Both the position numbers and the translations under genes were made by a program. This document shows, piece after piece, positions 25,856-37,795 of a stretch of 64,000 nt of DNA. The notes under the pieces were generated by a model, which saw only the letters and a list, made by a program, of their open reading frames with translations, did no database searches and was not told the DNA's origin. Position 1 is the first letter of the stretch, and every line of letters starts with the position of its first letter. This stretch comes from Paguma larvata (lineage: Eukaryota > Chordata > Mammalia > Carnivora > Viverridae), in the NCBI GenBank assembly GCA_030068075.1, contig CM057832.1, forward strand, positions 79,578,502 to 79,642,501, read 5' to 3'.

Positions 25856-26156
25856 TCAAGGTCATCTGACCAACCCTCTACTATGCACATGAGTTCCCAG
25901 TAAGAACCTGCAGTCATGAATTAATTAAAGGCCACTTATACAACAATATGGGAACAATCTGTCTATAGAAAGGTAAAAACAAGATAAAGCAAATGAATAG
26001 CCCACACTGAGTTCAGAAAGAGGAGGAGGAAAATTTCAGAGAGTGCCCGGAAGGAAAGAGAAGAAATCAATCTGACTTGCTTAATATTATTGACAGATAG
26101 CTGGCTGGTGGACAGAAGAGTCATCATTTGTCACAGAGATTATTATTATTGTTATT
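25856..26156. other. Unassigned intronic sequence
   Basis: No recognised repeat or gene. Confidence 0.4.
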
Positions 26157-26346
26157 ATTAATTTAGAGAGGGAGTGTGTGTGAGAGCAGGAGAGAAGGGC
26201 AGAGGGAGAGAGAGAGATAGTCTTCAGGAGGCTCTCCACCCGGGGGGGAGCCCAACACAGCGCTCAATCCCACAACCCTGGGATCATGACCTGAGCCGAA
26301 ATCAAGAGTGGGACACACAGCAGGACAACCCACCCAGGTGCCCCCA
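26157..26346 (-). mobile_element. Diverged CAN-SINE, antisense
   Basis: GA-rich left part, then gggatcatgacctgagccga and ccacccaggtgcccc. More diverged than most copies here. Confidence 0.85.
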
Positions 26347-26479
26347 GAGTTTATTATTTTTATTCCTTAATCCCTGAGAAATATCTGTGTAGCCGTTTAT
26401 GGTTACAAGTACAGCTTATGAACATTTAAAAATAAGTAAGTGGCTAAATAAAAGCAGGCCGTGTGAGGATAAATGATGA

Positions 26480-26690
26480 AGCATCTCATGCATTCATAGA
26501 GAAAACACTGTTCATGCCTCACCTAATTAGAACCTCGTAACAACAAATCGGTACGACAGATGTAACTATTATTAGCTCCATCTTTCAGATGTGGAGACTG
26601 AGTCTCAGAGACTTTAAATGATATGCTTACGTTCATACACTTTACACGTAGCAGATTCCAGATCTGATGCCAGATAGAATCTAAAGCCTA
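26480..26690 (-). mobile_element. MIR SINE, antisense
   Basis: ccatctttcagatgtggaga, then ctgagtctcagagactttaa corresponds to the reversed MIR core. Confidence 0.7.
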
Positions 26691-28359
26691 AAATGAGATA
26701 GAAAAATTCAGTTTCAATTTTTTGTAGCAATCCTGGGAAGCAAGGTATAAAAAAGAAATTAGAAAATCGTATCTCCTCCGTCCTAATATCAGCCTCCTTT
26801 TCATGTTGACGTCTGGAATACTTCCGTGCATTCTTTTTTATTACTGTTACAAACTTATTTCTAAAGTTCTCTACTTTCACTTACTGTCCTTACACACTTT
26901 GTGGATTGAATTGAGGTGAATTGAATTGCTTGGATGTAAAAAGGACTTAGCTCTGCAGTTACCCTCTTTAACCACAAGAGGTCACTTGCAGGCCAGTGAG
27001 GCTCCGGTCTCAGATCACTGACGGGTTTATGAGTAGTCGTAAAAGAACTCGGGAATTAAAATTTGTAGACAATGTCATGACTGCGAATAGGGTTTGGAGT
27101 TGAGGACGCATTGGATCAAGGTGGCAGAAAGTAAAATAGTTGTGGGTTTTAGACACCCTGAGAGGAGAGAGTGGAAGAATACAGGAAGACAAAAAAAATT
27201 ATGTCACTCCTGACATAATTGTTTCCATCAGCAAACACTATCCTAAGCACCTACCGTGTCCCCAGCACCGCGCTGGGTGTTTGGACAATGACACCAAAGA
27301 CATGGGCCTTTCTCTCCCCAAACCCAGTGGGGTGACTGGCAGCCTGCTCCCACAAATCTTATCTGCGCTTTGCTTTAAAGACGAGGTTGCAAACCCACGG
27401 TGGCCCGGGGCCACCAGCTGTGTTTGGGGCTGGCCCTCCCTCTGCTCTGGAACCCTGACAGTTTGCTTTTCCGTCCACCCGGCCGGCTTCTGCAGACGTG
27501 TGGGTTTTGTCCCTGTGATTTCTCTGGCTGTTCTTTCACTGCGCAGACAAGCCCCGTCTACTTCCACGCTCGTCTCACCGGAGGTCTGGTTACCAGCGCC
27601 CTGGGCGTTTCAGGGCCTCAGCTGTCTTGCTGCTTCAGCAGCTGCTGTAAAAAAGGAGATGTCAGCTACTTCTCTGGATGAGACATGAAGGCAAATGACC
27701 TTGTTTGCCTCAAAGAGAAGAGCCGCATGGCTTTTTGGGGAGTTGGGAGGATGTTCTACCTGGAGCATCTTGAACGTTCCTGGCTCTGAGGGCACGGATG
27801 GCCGAAGGCTGGTGGCACCAGGCAACCCCCAGCAGCACACAACCTAGTCCTTTCTCTTCAGGGTTTCATTTTTGCCCCCATCCCTTCCTTCTCTAGATTT
27901 CTTACCTCATTTCGCTGACTTACTCATTTCACCTCTTTCTTCCCATGTGTTCTCACGGCTTTCCGTGCCATCTGGTGGCCTTAGCAGAATCCAGTGGTGA
28001 CGCAGGGGCGGGATGAGCCCTTAAGTGGGTATCGTTCAGCCGGTGCTGCGTTTTAACTCCAACTGCACTTGAAGATCTTTGGAATGGTGTGTGCCGTCCA
28101 GTTCATGCCACGGTCCCCACCGCTCAGTCACACACCGGCAGCTTTATTCATTCAGCGTGCCTGCCAGGCCCCAGCCCGGATCCCGCCCAGGTACTTATGC
28201 AAAGGAAAGAATGCATGTTCCATCCATATTATTGTCAAGACACGGCTTTTCTGATGCATGGGATCTTGGGCATTCTGACTACCTTCCACCTTTTAATAGC
28301 TTCTGCCTGCTGACTTGCCAGATGTAGTTCCCACGCAGGTAAGGAGATACTCAGTTTTG
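26691..28359. other. Unassigned intronic sequence with moderate CpG content
   Basis: GC-richer than its surroundings from about 27250 to 28200. Bases 27215-27310 (cctaagcacctaccgtgtcc, cagcaccgcgctgggtgttt) resemble the start of the ancient repeat seen at 6.4 kb. A 182-codon plus-strand frame at 27140-27688 shows no domain and is not called. Confidence 0.4.
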
Positions 28360-28576
28360 AGCTTCCCTGGGTGACTCAGTCGGTTAAGCATCCGACTCTT
28401 GATTTCGGCTCAGGTCATGATCTCACAGTTCCTGAGATCGGGCCCCACCTGGGGCTCTGCACTGACGGTGTGGAGTCTGCTTGGAATTCTCTCTCTACCT
28501 CTCCCTCTCTGCCTCTCCCTCACTGGCTCTCTCTTGCACTTTCTCTCAAAATAAATAAATATATATTTTAAAAATG
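28360..28576 (+). mobile_element. CAN-SINE, sense
   Basis: tccctgggtgactcagtcgg head, box B variant, long CT-rich region, AAATAAATAAATATAT tail. Confidence 0.92.
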
Positions 28577-28616
28577 TATGGAAAATGTATAGAAGAGCTT
28601 GCAGCCTCTGTCAATC

Positions 28617-29173
28617 TGCTTGTATTCGTTTCCTGTCGCAGCTATAACATCACAAATTTAGGGACTTAAAACAATAGAATTCATTATCTTGTAGTTCAGT
28701 ACATTAGAAGCTCAAATCAGGGTGTCTACAGGGCTCTGTTCCTTTCTGGAGGCTCTATAGGGGAGATCTGTTTCTTTTCTTATCCAGGTTGTGGAAGAAT
28801 TCAATTATTGGGGTTGTCGGACTGAGGTCCCCACTTCCATGCTGGGCATTCTGGCTTCTAGGGGCCACTTGAATTCCTCGGCTCATACCCACCCCTCTTC
28901 GAAGTCAGCAAGAAGGAGGAGGGTCGAGTCCCTCTCATGTTCCAAATCCCCTTCAAACTCATCTCTGTGACACAGCTGGGAAAGATTCTCTGCTTCTAAG
29001 GACTCATGTGGTTAGGTTGAGCCCACCTAGGTAGTCCAAGACAGTCCTCCCATCTCAGTTTCCATCCTCTTCCTCACATCTGCAAAGTCCATTTATCACA
29101 TGAGGTAAGCGTCTGTAAGTTCCAGGGATTAGGGCATGGACATCTTTGGAGGCCTTTATTCTGCCAGACACAC
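28617..29173 (-). mobile_element. MLT1-type LTR (ERVL-MaLR), antisense, solitary
   Basis: Left end gtattcgtttcctgtcgcag, then aacatcacaaatttagggac; middle ctggaggctctataggggag; right end ggacatctttggaggccttt and attctgcc. This is the reverse complement of a full-length MLT1-like LTR. No internal retroviral genes flank it, so it is a solitary LTR or MaLR end. Confidence 0.8.
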
Positions 29174-29470
29174 CACTGATCCCAGCTCTTGGGTTGGTAG
29201 GAACCTCACGTGGCGGTTTTATTTGAAACCACACCATGGGGCAGCCTGCTGAGTAAAGAACTTAACCAGGATGGGGAAAGCTTGGATCTCACTCCAGCCC
29301 TGCCGTCACGACCCTGGCGAAGGCTGTGGAGCTTTATTTCTTTTACGCTATTGCTAAGATGTCCAGCTGAAACTTATCTTAGAAAAGGAAAATGAATAAA
29401 ATTAATTAACATTCTAGTGTTCACATTTCCAGTTCCTGATATAACAAACCTATTCAATATTCTTCCCTTT

Positions 29471-29674
29471 TTAAAAAAAATTTTTTTTAATTTATTTTGA
29501 GAGAGAGAGAGAGAGGGAGAGACAGAGAGAGGGAGAGAGAGAATCCCAAGCAGGTTCCATGCTATCAGCATAAAACCTGATGCGGGTCGCAAACTCACAA
29601 AGTGTGAGATCATGACCAGAGCTGGAATCGACAAGAGTCAGACACTCAACTGACTGAACCAGCCAGACACCCCA
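29471..29674 (-). mobile_element. CAN-SINE, antisense
   Basis: Tail complement and (GA)n run on the left; gagatcatgaccagagctgg and ccagccagacaccccacc on the right. Confidence 0.9.
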
Positions 29675-30424
29675 CCTTCGCTTCTTAACTACTAAGAGAA
29701 CCCATGTTTTACTTGGCGTCCAGCCAAAACAAAACAAAACAAAACAAAAGCCCAAAACAAACAAACAACAATAACAACAAAAACAAGCAACAGCAACAAA
29801 TTCTATGGTTCTGAGCCTTCTTGCTTCTAGAGGTGGTGATTGTGAGGCATTTTCGGTTGAGGAGCTATAAATGGAAATTCCTGGATAGGAATTTCAGAAA
29901 AACACTTTAAAAGGAGCTGACTCAGCTGATACATACCCCTCCTTGCCCTATGCCCTGCCCCGTCCGCCTGCCCGAATCACACACATGGTGGCAGGCACTC
30001 TGGCTGCCATCTTGAAAGTATGAGGGTGAGAATCAAGGCCTAAAGATGCAGACTAAGAAACTGGAAAGAGCCAAGTGCCCAACAATGTAGATATTGTAGA
30101 ACCCCTGTACTGGCCCTGGCCTGCCCACTGGATGATTTCTTTCATATGAGAGAAAAATATGCCATTGCTGGGGCTGGAGAGAGGGAGAAACTCGGGCTAC
30201 TCTGCTGCTAATCAGCTAAATTTAATTCCTCCCCGGTTTCTGTGCTCTAACAGTTGGTTCTTATCCTAAAGATTATCACAAGATTCCAAAGTGTCTTCTA
30301 CCAATGGGAAATGAGCTGTGAAAAATAACTTTTGTTAAATAATAAAATGAACCACCAAATGAATTCAAAACTGAAGTAGTTATAAACGTATATCTAAAAC
30401 TTTTAAATCACAATCGCTTTTTTG
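29675..30424. other. Unassigned sequence with (AAAAC)n/(AAC)n
   Basis: A simple AAAAC/AAC run lies at about 29728-29795. The remainder has no recognised repeat or gene. Confidence 0.45.
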
Positions 30425-30605
30425 CATTCATTATCTCACTTTATTATCAGAATAACGCTATGAAACGGGTGGGTTGGATGTTAAATTACTTTTATTTGCA
30501 GTTTAGGAAACCAAGGCACAGAGAGCTTTAGCAGCGTCCTTATAGGTCCGAAGTCCTGATTTCTGTTGTTTTGACTTGAAGCCATTTGCTCTTCCTGCTC
30601 TTTAA
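30425..30605 (-). mobile_element. MIR SINE, antisense
   Basis: cattcattatctcactttat, then agtttaggaaaccaaggcac with agagagc matches the reversed MIR core. Confidence 0.7.
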
Positions 30606-31407
30606 GGTGTATTCCTTAATGTCATATTCTAAAAGAATACTGACTTATGATGTGAAAAAAGTGCAGAATTTTTTTTCTTTGCCTATGATGTGTATTTAAC
30701 ATAGAAAAAACTATAAGATTATCCTTCCAGAGGCTTCCCTTTTCCGCCAGGAATGAGCAACCCACCCATGCTAGTTTTAATTAAAGAGTTGGCCATACGC
30801 ATAGAACAACCTCTCAGAGTGAGGACAGCCAGGCTCTGGGAATGGATCTGTGACTGGAAGCCATAGGGAGTATCTGCCTCTGGGTTCTCGGACCTATGAC
30901 ATACCTCCTGGTCTCGTCTAATTAAATCATGGCAGCCTGGGCCGCCCCTTCACCAGAGTCCCTGGGTGGGAACAGTTCTTAGAGAAACAGAATTGTTGAC
31001 AGGAAAGGCAATGCACCACCTGTCTTTGGTAGTTATTTCACAGCCCTCAAGTCGAATGACCCCTGAGCAAGAAGAACTCGCTCTACTGCGTAGTGAACTC
31101 TCTGTCAGAGCGAGTTTCGATTTTCTAAGTCTCATGAGTTAACCTGAAAGGCAAAAATGCTGATTTTTATGATAATGCATGGAATCTAGGCCATAAAGTA
31201 TAAATGAGAGCTCCAAACACAAATGGTACTTTTGCTTCCTCCATCTCAAGGGCCGAACAATTCTCAGTCCAAGTTGTGAACTTTTAGGAGTAAACTTTTC
31301 TCGTATAATGTCCAAGATGATAATGCTTTAGAAATGTCCTCAACCGAAGAGGAATAAAGAACAGGCTCCTACTAGCCAGACCAGAGGTAGATTTTCTTTT
31401 TCCTTAA
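30606..31407. other. Unassigned intronic sequence
   Basis: No recognised repeat or gene. Confidence 0.4.
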
Positions 31408-31590
31408 AGATTTTTAAAAATTTTTTTAATTTATTTTGAGACAGAGAGAGAGAGAGAGACAGAACCCCAAGCAGACTCCATGCTGTGAGTGCAGAGCCCT
31501 ATGGGGGGCTCAAACCCACAAACTGTGAAATCACCACCTGACCCTAAATCAAGAGTCAGACGCTTAACCGACTGAGCGACCCAGCTCCCC
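31408..31590 (-). mobile_element. CAN-SINE, antisense
   Basis: Shortened GA-rich part, then gggctcaaacccacaaactg and cgcttaaccgactgagcgac. Confidence 0.9.
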
Positions 31591-32337
31591 GGGTAGCTTT
31601 TTCAATACCTTCCTTTTCCTTGAAGAGGTAATGACTTTGACCTGGATCTTCTATGACCTTTAAAAGCCCCTATATCAAAGGTCATTTATTGGTAAATTCA
31701 TTGACTTAAACATCTTGTTTTCAAATCGCATTTCTCTTAGCGTTGAAAATAATTTCACATTTGAGTCAAAATGATAAGATTTGGGACATTGAAAAGTCAT
31801 CATCATGAATGCAGATTTACAGAGAACTCCCTACAGGTGTATATTATGAAAGGTGCCCTGAGACTGACTATAGTGGAGGCTGGGAGTGTTGGCTGGTGTG
31901 TTCACCAAGAAGCTCTACACACGAATTTAGTTTTGTTAGTCTCCTCTTCCTTTTTAAATTTGTCTATAGACACCTTACTGCATGGAAGTATGTTATATGC
32001 ATAAATATAATGTATTGTAAAAAGCCTTTTCTGAAAGACAATATTTAACTGAATTTACATTACTTTCAGTTCTGTGCAGTAACAGGAACTTGGCCAACAA
32101 AGGGTTGATAGGAAAAGATCCTTTGTAAGTGTGCCATAAGGAATATTTAAGCATGACTTGCAATTTGCATGGTGATTGTTGACATGTGAGCAAATGCTTT
32201 TCCAGTGTTTTAAAATATCCCTTAAAGGTACCTTAAATACTCAAACTGCTGTTTGCACCATTTTACGAATTCTCCTCATGGATATTGGAAAGGGAAAGTT
32301 CCATTTCATTCTTAAAATAACAGTAACAATAAAATAG
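31591..32337. other. Unassigned intronic sequence
   Basis: No recognised repeat or gene. Confidence 0.4.
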
Positions 32338-32510
32338 TAGTAGAAGCTAGTATTTATGTGGCAGTTTCTTAATACAGGGACTCTACACTTTATAAACATC
32401 CGTTGGTATTATTCCTGCAACAAATATCATGTTGTATCTACTCTTGTTTTGTAGAGAAGGAAATTCAGTTTGAGAGGCCTGCAATTTATGTCAAATTATT
32501 TGTACCCAAA
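32338..32510 (-). mobile_element. MIR SINE, antisense, diverged
   Basis: gaagctagtatttatgtggc, then ttttgtagagaaggaaattc and agtttgagagg. Weak but collinear with reversed MIR. Confidence 0.55.
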
Positions 32511-32751
32511 TTAATTTGTTTTTACTGTTTGTAAAATACTACCTTGAATGGAAGAAATGATGACAGAGAGATTCAATTAAGCCATTAGGTTAACCGAGGG
32601 GAATTCAGAACATGCCGGCAGATTGTAGAGATGCCATAGCTTTGTGATGAAGACTACATCCTGAAAAAACAACAGACGCTGCACATTAAAATCCCAACTG
32701 TTCTGCTTACCTGCTTTGTGACCCAACTCTTCCTTGGTGTCCACCTCTTTA

Positions 32752-32970
32752 TTTTTTTTAATATTTATTTATTTTTGAGAGGGAGAGAGAGAGAGACACA
32801 GAGCATGAACGGGGTAAGGGCAGAGAGAGAGGGGAACACAGAATACAAAGCAGGCTCCAGGCTCTGATGCTGACTGCTCAGAGCCCAATGTGGGGCTCAA
32901 ACTCATGGATCTTGAGATCATGACCTGAGCCAAAGATGGATGCTCAACGGACTGAGCCACTGAAGCACCC
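32752..32970 (-). mobile_element. CAN-SINE, antisense, left member of an inverted pair
   Basis: Full-length reverse copy with target duplication ACCTCTTTA at 32743-32751 and 32979-32987. Confidence 0.93.
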
Positions 32971-32999
32971 TTGTTTCTACCTCTTTAAAATGAAGATGA

Positions 33000-33207
33000 G
33001 GGGCACCTGGGTGGCTCAGTTTGTTGAGCGGCGACTTCGGCTCAGGTCATGATCTCGATTGAGGTCTGTCAGTTCGAGCCCCATGTCGGGCTCTGTGCTG
33101 ACGGCTCAGAGGCTGAAGCCTGCTTCTAATTCTGTGTCTCCCTCTCTCTCTCTGCCCTTCCTCTGCTCACACTCTGTCTCTATGTCTCTCAAAAGAAAGA
33201 CATTAAA
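33000..33207 (+). mobile_element. CAN-SINE, sense, right member of an inverted pair
   Basis: Near-consensus copy with target duplication AAAATGAAGATGA at 32987-32999 and 33208-33220, perfect over 13 bp. It landed about 30 bp from the end of the antisense SINE. Confidence 0.95.
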
Positions 33208-33220
33208 AAAATGAAGATGA

Positions 33221-34059
33221 ATAACAACTATTCTATAGAGTTGGGATGAGAATTAAATAATATTGAAGAGCATAGGAGAGTCCCTGGGACATAGGAAATG
33301 CCATCCAAATGCTTTTGATCACAGCCTGTGTTTGTAGCAGGGTGAGGGATGTTGCCAAAATGGTGGGGGTGATCTGGAAAGACAGCAGGGCACAACACCA
33401 AGTACTTCCTCAGCCCCGTAACTCTCCACTTTCTTATGGTTTCCAGACCCCTTTGCTCTGCCCCTGAGTGGAGAACCAATATGGCGGTCAGGACCCCAGG
33501 CAGAGTGCCTGCGATGGAGGACTGGCCAGGTAGGGAAATCCCAGCAGCACCCACAGCCCAGGCTGGAGAACTGAGGGGGCTTCCCTCCAATTAGCAGCCC
33601 CTGCCCCTCCCAGGACTGACACACTTCCATTTTTAAGTCCACCAAGTGCCATTCTTAGCAACCAAGGAACTCTAACTAATTGGGCAATAAAAGAAGAGTG
33701 TGGTCCGGAGAGGACGGCACATTTAATGGAGTTGGCAGAGATTTTCACTGCACTCCCCACTCTGCAGCCGGCGGGCTGGTGCCTGCACAAGCCTCTTCAC
33801 CCCGTTGTGCTGGTTTCCCCTGCGAGGAAAATGAGAGCCCTTCCCTTGCCCTCTCTCTCCTCCCCGGTAGTCCTCAGAAGATTAATTGCTTTTTGTGATT
33901 CCTTTAGATTTGGCTCAAAGAAACGCAACTGCAGAAATGCTGGAGTGCCCCAACCCCGTTTTTCTGTACTTCAGGAGAGATTGTCTGTCTGAAGTAGAGT
34001 GACCAGTTTGTCACCCAAATGTAGACACGTCTGAGAATAAAAGGAGGCACTAAGCATCA
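33221..34059. other. Unassigned intronic sequence
   Basis: Somewhat GC-richer, without a recognised repeat. Several overlapping short open frames, none with domain character. Confidence 0.4.
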
Positions 34060-34400
34060 TTAAAATTATGTAAATTTTCTTGGAAGGCAGGTTAGCAGTT
34101 TCTTAACCAAGCTAAACATACTCTTACCATACATATGATCCAGCCATCGTGGGTTTGGGGCAAAGGAGTTAAGAGCTTAGGTCCACATAAAAACGTGAGC
34201 ATGGCTGTTTGCAGCAGCTTTATTCATAATTGACAAAGCTTGGAAGCTATCATGACATCCTTCAATAGGTGAGTGAATAAATAAACTGGTACCTTCAGAC
34301 AAGGGAATATGATTCGGCACTAAAAAAATATAAAGAGCTATCAAGCCATGAAAAGCTATGGAGGAACCTTCAATGTGTATTACTCCATTGAAGAACCAAA
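34060..34400 (+). mobile_element. Old L1 ORF2 3' fragment, sense
   Basis: cagcagctttattcataatt, then tccttcaataggtgagtgaa and tcaagccatgaaaagctatg match late ORF2 of old L1. Confidence 0.75.
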
Positions 34401-34599
34401 TGGAGGGAAGGGAGAAAGAAGTACTTGGTTGGTTCCCGATGTGTTTTGAAGGTAGAAAGGAAAAGCAAGGGCTGCTGGCACGTTTGATACCAGATACCAG
34501 AGAAGGATGACTCCAAGGCTTTGCCTGAGTGGCTGAAAGAAAGGCAATGAGGAAGACTGGAAGGACAGGTTTAGAAGGAGAAATCAGAAATCTGTTTTC

Positions 34600-34808
34600 A
34601 GGGGCATCTGGGTGGCTCAGTCAGTTAAGCATCCAACTTCGGCTCAGGTTATGATCTCGCAATTCTTGAGTTCGAGCCCTGTGTTAGGCTCTGCGCTGAC
34701 AGCTCAGAGCCTAGAGCCTGCTTCGGCTTCTGTGTCTCTCTCTCTGCCCCTCCCTTGCTCACATACTGCCTCTCTCAAAAATAAATAAACATTAAGAAAA
34801 AAAATTGT
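34600..34808 (+). mobile_element. CAN-SINE, sense, with 11-bp target duplication
   Basis: AATCTGTTTTC at 34589-34599 and 34809-34819, perfect. Full-length, close to consensus. Confidence 0.96.
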
Positions 34809-35153
34809 AATCTGTTTTCGGACATAATTTCAAGATGCCAGGCTCAGGGGCGGGTATCAAGGAGGCAGAGTGTCAGGAGGGGTTCACGGGAGTGGCCTGA
34901 GGTGGAAATATGAATTCAAGAACTGCCCTAGTGTAGATAGTTTAGAAGCTGTGAGTCTGAGATCACCTGACAGGATAGTGTGTGGACAGTGATGAGAAGG
35001 GTCAGAGGACTGAGCTCCCCAGTGTGGAGAGGCCTGGGAGACACAGGGGGAGCAGACACAGGAGGAAACAGGGAAGAAATAGCTAGGGAGGGACCAGGAG
35101 AAAGTGGTGTCCTGAGGCCAGGATAGAAAAGTATTTAAAGAAGGGAGGATGTG

Positions 35154-35359
35154 CGGGGGCCTGGGTGGCTCAGTCAGTTAAACTCTTGATTTTTGGCTCA
35201 GGTCATGATCTCACAGTTTGTGGGATTAAGCCTGATGTCGGGTTCTGTGCTGATGGCGTGGAGCCTGCTTGAGATTCTCTCCTTCCCTCTCTCTGTGTCT
35301 GTCCTGCCCCCACTCACACATGCGCTGTCTCTCAAAAATAAACTTTATAAAAAAAAAAA
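35154..35359 (+). mobile_element. CAN-SINE, sense, with 10-bp target duplication
   Basis: GGAGGATGTG at 35144-35153 and 35360-35369. The head is slightly truncated to GGGGGCCTGGGTGG. Confidence 0.95.
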
Positions 35360-35400
35360 GGAGGATGTGATGAGCTGTACCAAGTGACTGCTGAATTTTG

Positions 35401-36433
35401 TTGGTGCCCCAAAGAATGAGTGGAGTGCTGGGGAAGAGAGCCCAACTGGAGTGGAGACAGAAGAAGAAAAAGGAGAGGACAAGGGCAGGCTCAGAAGGGT
35501 TAACCACTTTGCTCATGGGAACTAGTCTTGTGAGTAGCAGAGGCAGGATTCTAACTCAGAGCTTTCTTACTCTGAAGTCCAGACAGGATACCGCAGAGGA
35601 AGGAGCCCTGAATTAGGACACCTACCAGCTATGTCACCTTGAGAAACTCATCATTGAACACACATCTTTGAGGTCCTACTAGGTGGCAGGCACGATGCTA
35701 GCAGCGAGGACTCCAGAGATGAATAACAGACCCCTGACCCAGACTGGCAGGTGGGACAGGAAGTTAGGGGTGGCCTCCACAGAGCGTTGGAACAGCCATT
35801 TTGCTTTGTCTCCTCTCTGGAACGACTGGGGAAGTTGGGTCAGGAAAGCTGTAGGCACCTTTCTTATCCTTAAATTCCATGGATTGGATTATGAGCAAAT
35901 CTTTTCGCCTATTGACCAGAAAGGGGAAATCAGCACAGATTCCCCACCTCCTCCAGTGTGCATCACCAAGGTATTTTAAAGGTGTCAACCCCTAATTAGA
36001 ATTTTAAATTGGGAGAAAACATGTGCAGGCACTTCAGGTGCAATTAGTGCGGTAGATTAAAATCATTTCGAAGTGACCTCATTCACTTCCCCAACTGTTT
36101 AAATTGATTTTTCAATTTTCTGCCTACATAAGTAGCCAGGTGACATACACTTCGCTGGGGAACTACTAGTAGATTTTAATTAAATTACCTTTGTCAGCTG
36201 AAGAAAAAAGGCAAACACTATTATAGCATGCCTTTTTACTGCATTAATAATAATAATAAAAGACTCCGTCCCTGTTCAATGGGTGTTGACAGTCTTTTCA
36301 GCAGACCAAGAATGCCCGAGGTTCTGTTGTGTTTCATCACAACAAACCGGTCCTCATCTGAGCTAGGTGGCGCTTCTAAACAGAGATGGGAAGTTTTTCT
36401 GTGGAAAGAGCAACTATCATCCAGTCGAAAGAC
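35401..36433. other. Unassigned sequence with the start of another ancient repeat copy
   Basis: 35651-35740 (gaggtcctactaggtggcag, gagatgaataacagacccct) resembles the start of the ancient repeat at 6.4 kb. 35855-35919 is similar to 37794-37860. The rest is unassigned. Confidence 0.4.
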
Positions 36434-36650
36434 AAATGACACATAGGGAGAGAATATTTGCCACCGTGTGACAGTCAAAATATTAATATTTTTAAAAACC
36501 TCCTACAAGTAAGAAAAAGACTTGATGGAAAGACAGGCAGTTCACCGAACAGGAAGCACAGTGGCCAATAAGCTTATGAAAAAAGGCCACCTTATTAGTC
36601 GTCAGGAAAACTCAAATGAAAACATCACCCATGAGACTGGCAAAAATGGA
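36434..36650 (+). mobile_element. Old L1 ORF2 fragment, sense
   Basis: ggagagaatatttgccaccg, then aaaacctcctacaagtaaga, cagtggccaataagcttatg and tcgtcaggaaaactcaaatg follow L1 ORF2. Confidence 0.7.
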
Positions 36651-37480
36651 ATATATTTAGTAACATCTGTTGGGGGAACTTCATTTCCCTGTGTCATGGT
36701 TCATTACAAAATAATATCATGGACCTTCTCTTTGCCCCTCTTTCCCTCTTCTCCAGAAGAGGAGGGCTTTGCATGAATTTGGGAGAGAGCCCGTGTGTGC
36801 TGGATTAGTGTCATCTTGGTCCTCTTTTCCAGCTCTCCCTGCCTGCAGTGAGGACGCAATCGGATGTGCTCCTAGCCATATGGTGGGTTTCCCCAGGTCT
36901 ACTCGACACCTGTGAAGGACACCTATGGTCTACCAATGTGCCAGTAACTAGGTGGGGTCCATACAGCCAATGGAGAAGCAAAGCATTAGTACAGTTCAGC
37001 TAAAAATGTACAGACAGATCATCCAATCCAGTTCTCCATACGATATTTAAAGAATCTCCATTTGTGTGGCTTCTATATGTATCTCCGTTGGTTCAGAACT
37101 TGGGAAGGAAGAGAGGAATGTTGAATATTTCTAGCCTGCCCTCATCCCCTGAAAAAGAAAGAAAGAAAAATATACCCATGGCTGCATGTGGAAAATATAG
37201 ACTTTCCTTGGAGTTGAAAGGGAATTACTAAGATTTGGGGGGAGATACCTAGCAGTACCTGTTAAAATTTATACATGATTGGATGATTTAGTGCCTGGCA
37301 TTTGCTTCAACACAATCCAAGAAGGCACAAGTGGGTAGGGATATGGATGCATCAAGACTGGCCTTTATCATGCCTGTAAGCTTTTGCATCCTCTCAAATT
37401 AAGAGAATAATACCATTTTCTCTAGCTTTCCATATGTTTGAAATTTTTCTTAGTAAAAAATTGTTTTATAATGTATATTA
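36651..37480. other. Unassigned intronic sequence
   Basis: No recognised repeat or gene. Confidence 0.4.
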
Positions 37481-37795
37481 CTTTTAACCAGCAATCTCAC
37501 TTTTAAGAATTTACTCCATAGAAATAGCTGTATCAGCCCAAAGGGATATATATTTATGAGGCTGTTTGTTAAAACACTATACAGGAGGGGCACCTGGGTG
37601 GCTCAGTAGGTTGCGCATCTGACTCTTGAATTTGGCTTAGGTCATGACCCCAAAGCTTAAGTTTCTCTCTCCCTCTGCCCCTCTTCCCTGCTCATACTTG
37701 CTCGCTCTCACTCTTTCTCTCTCTAAGATAAATTTTAAAATAACTGTAATAGAAAAAAATATGGAAGTAACCTAATCATTAATAAGAAAATAAGC
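37481..37795 (+). mobile_element. Old L1 fragment split by a CAN-SINE
   Basis: accagcaatctcacttttaa with gaatttactccatagaaata on the left; ggaagtaacctaatcattaa on the right continues late ORF2 order. Confidence 0.5.
37585..37738 (+). mobile_element. CAN-SINE, sense, internally deleted
   Basis: ggggcacctgggtggctcag head, then box B and most of the second half are missing before a CT-rich region and degraded tail. Confidence 0.88.

Larger units (their letters stand above)
34430..35400. mobile_element. Ancient mammalian repeat (as at 6.4-8.0 kb), split by two SINEs
   Basis: Three blocks read on as one element: 34430-34599 (gaaggatgactccaaggctt, tgcctgagtggctg), 34809-35153 (ggacataatttcaagatgcc, gagaaagtggtgtcctgagg), and 35360-35400 (gaggatgtgatgagctgtac). 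Two CAN-SINEs with clean target duplications separate them. The family name is not resolved here. Confidence 0.6.

Noticed and set aside
27140..27688. 182-codon plus-strand open frame
   Set aside because: GC-richer stretch with competing frames on both strands; no domain, no splice context and no recognisable similarity.
28617..29173. Endogenous retrovirus with genes
   Set aside because: Only an LTR of MaLR type is visible; flanking DNA has no gag or pol-like frames.
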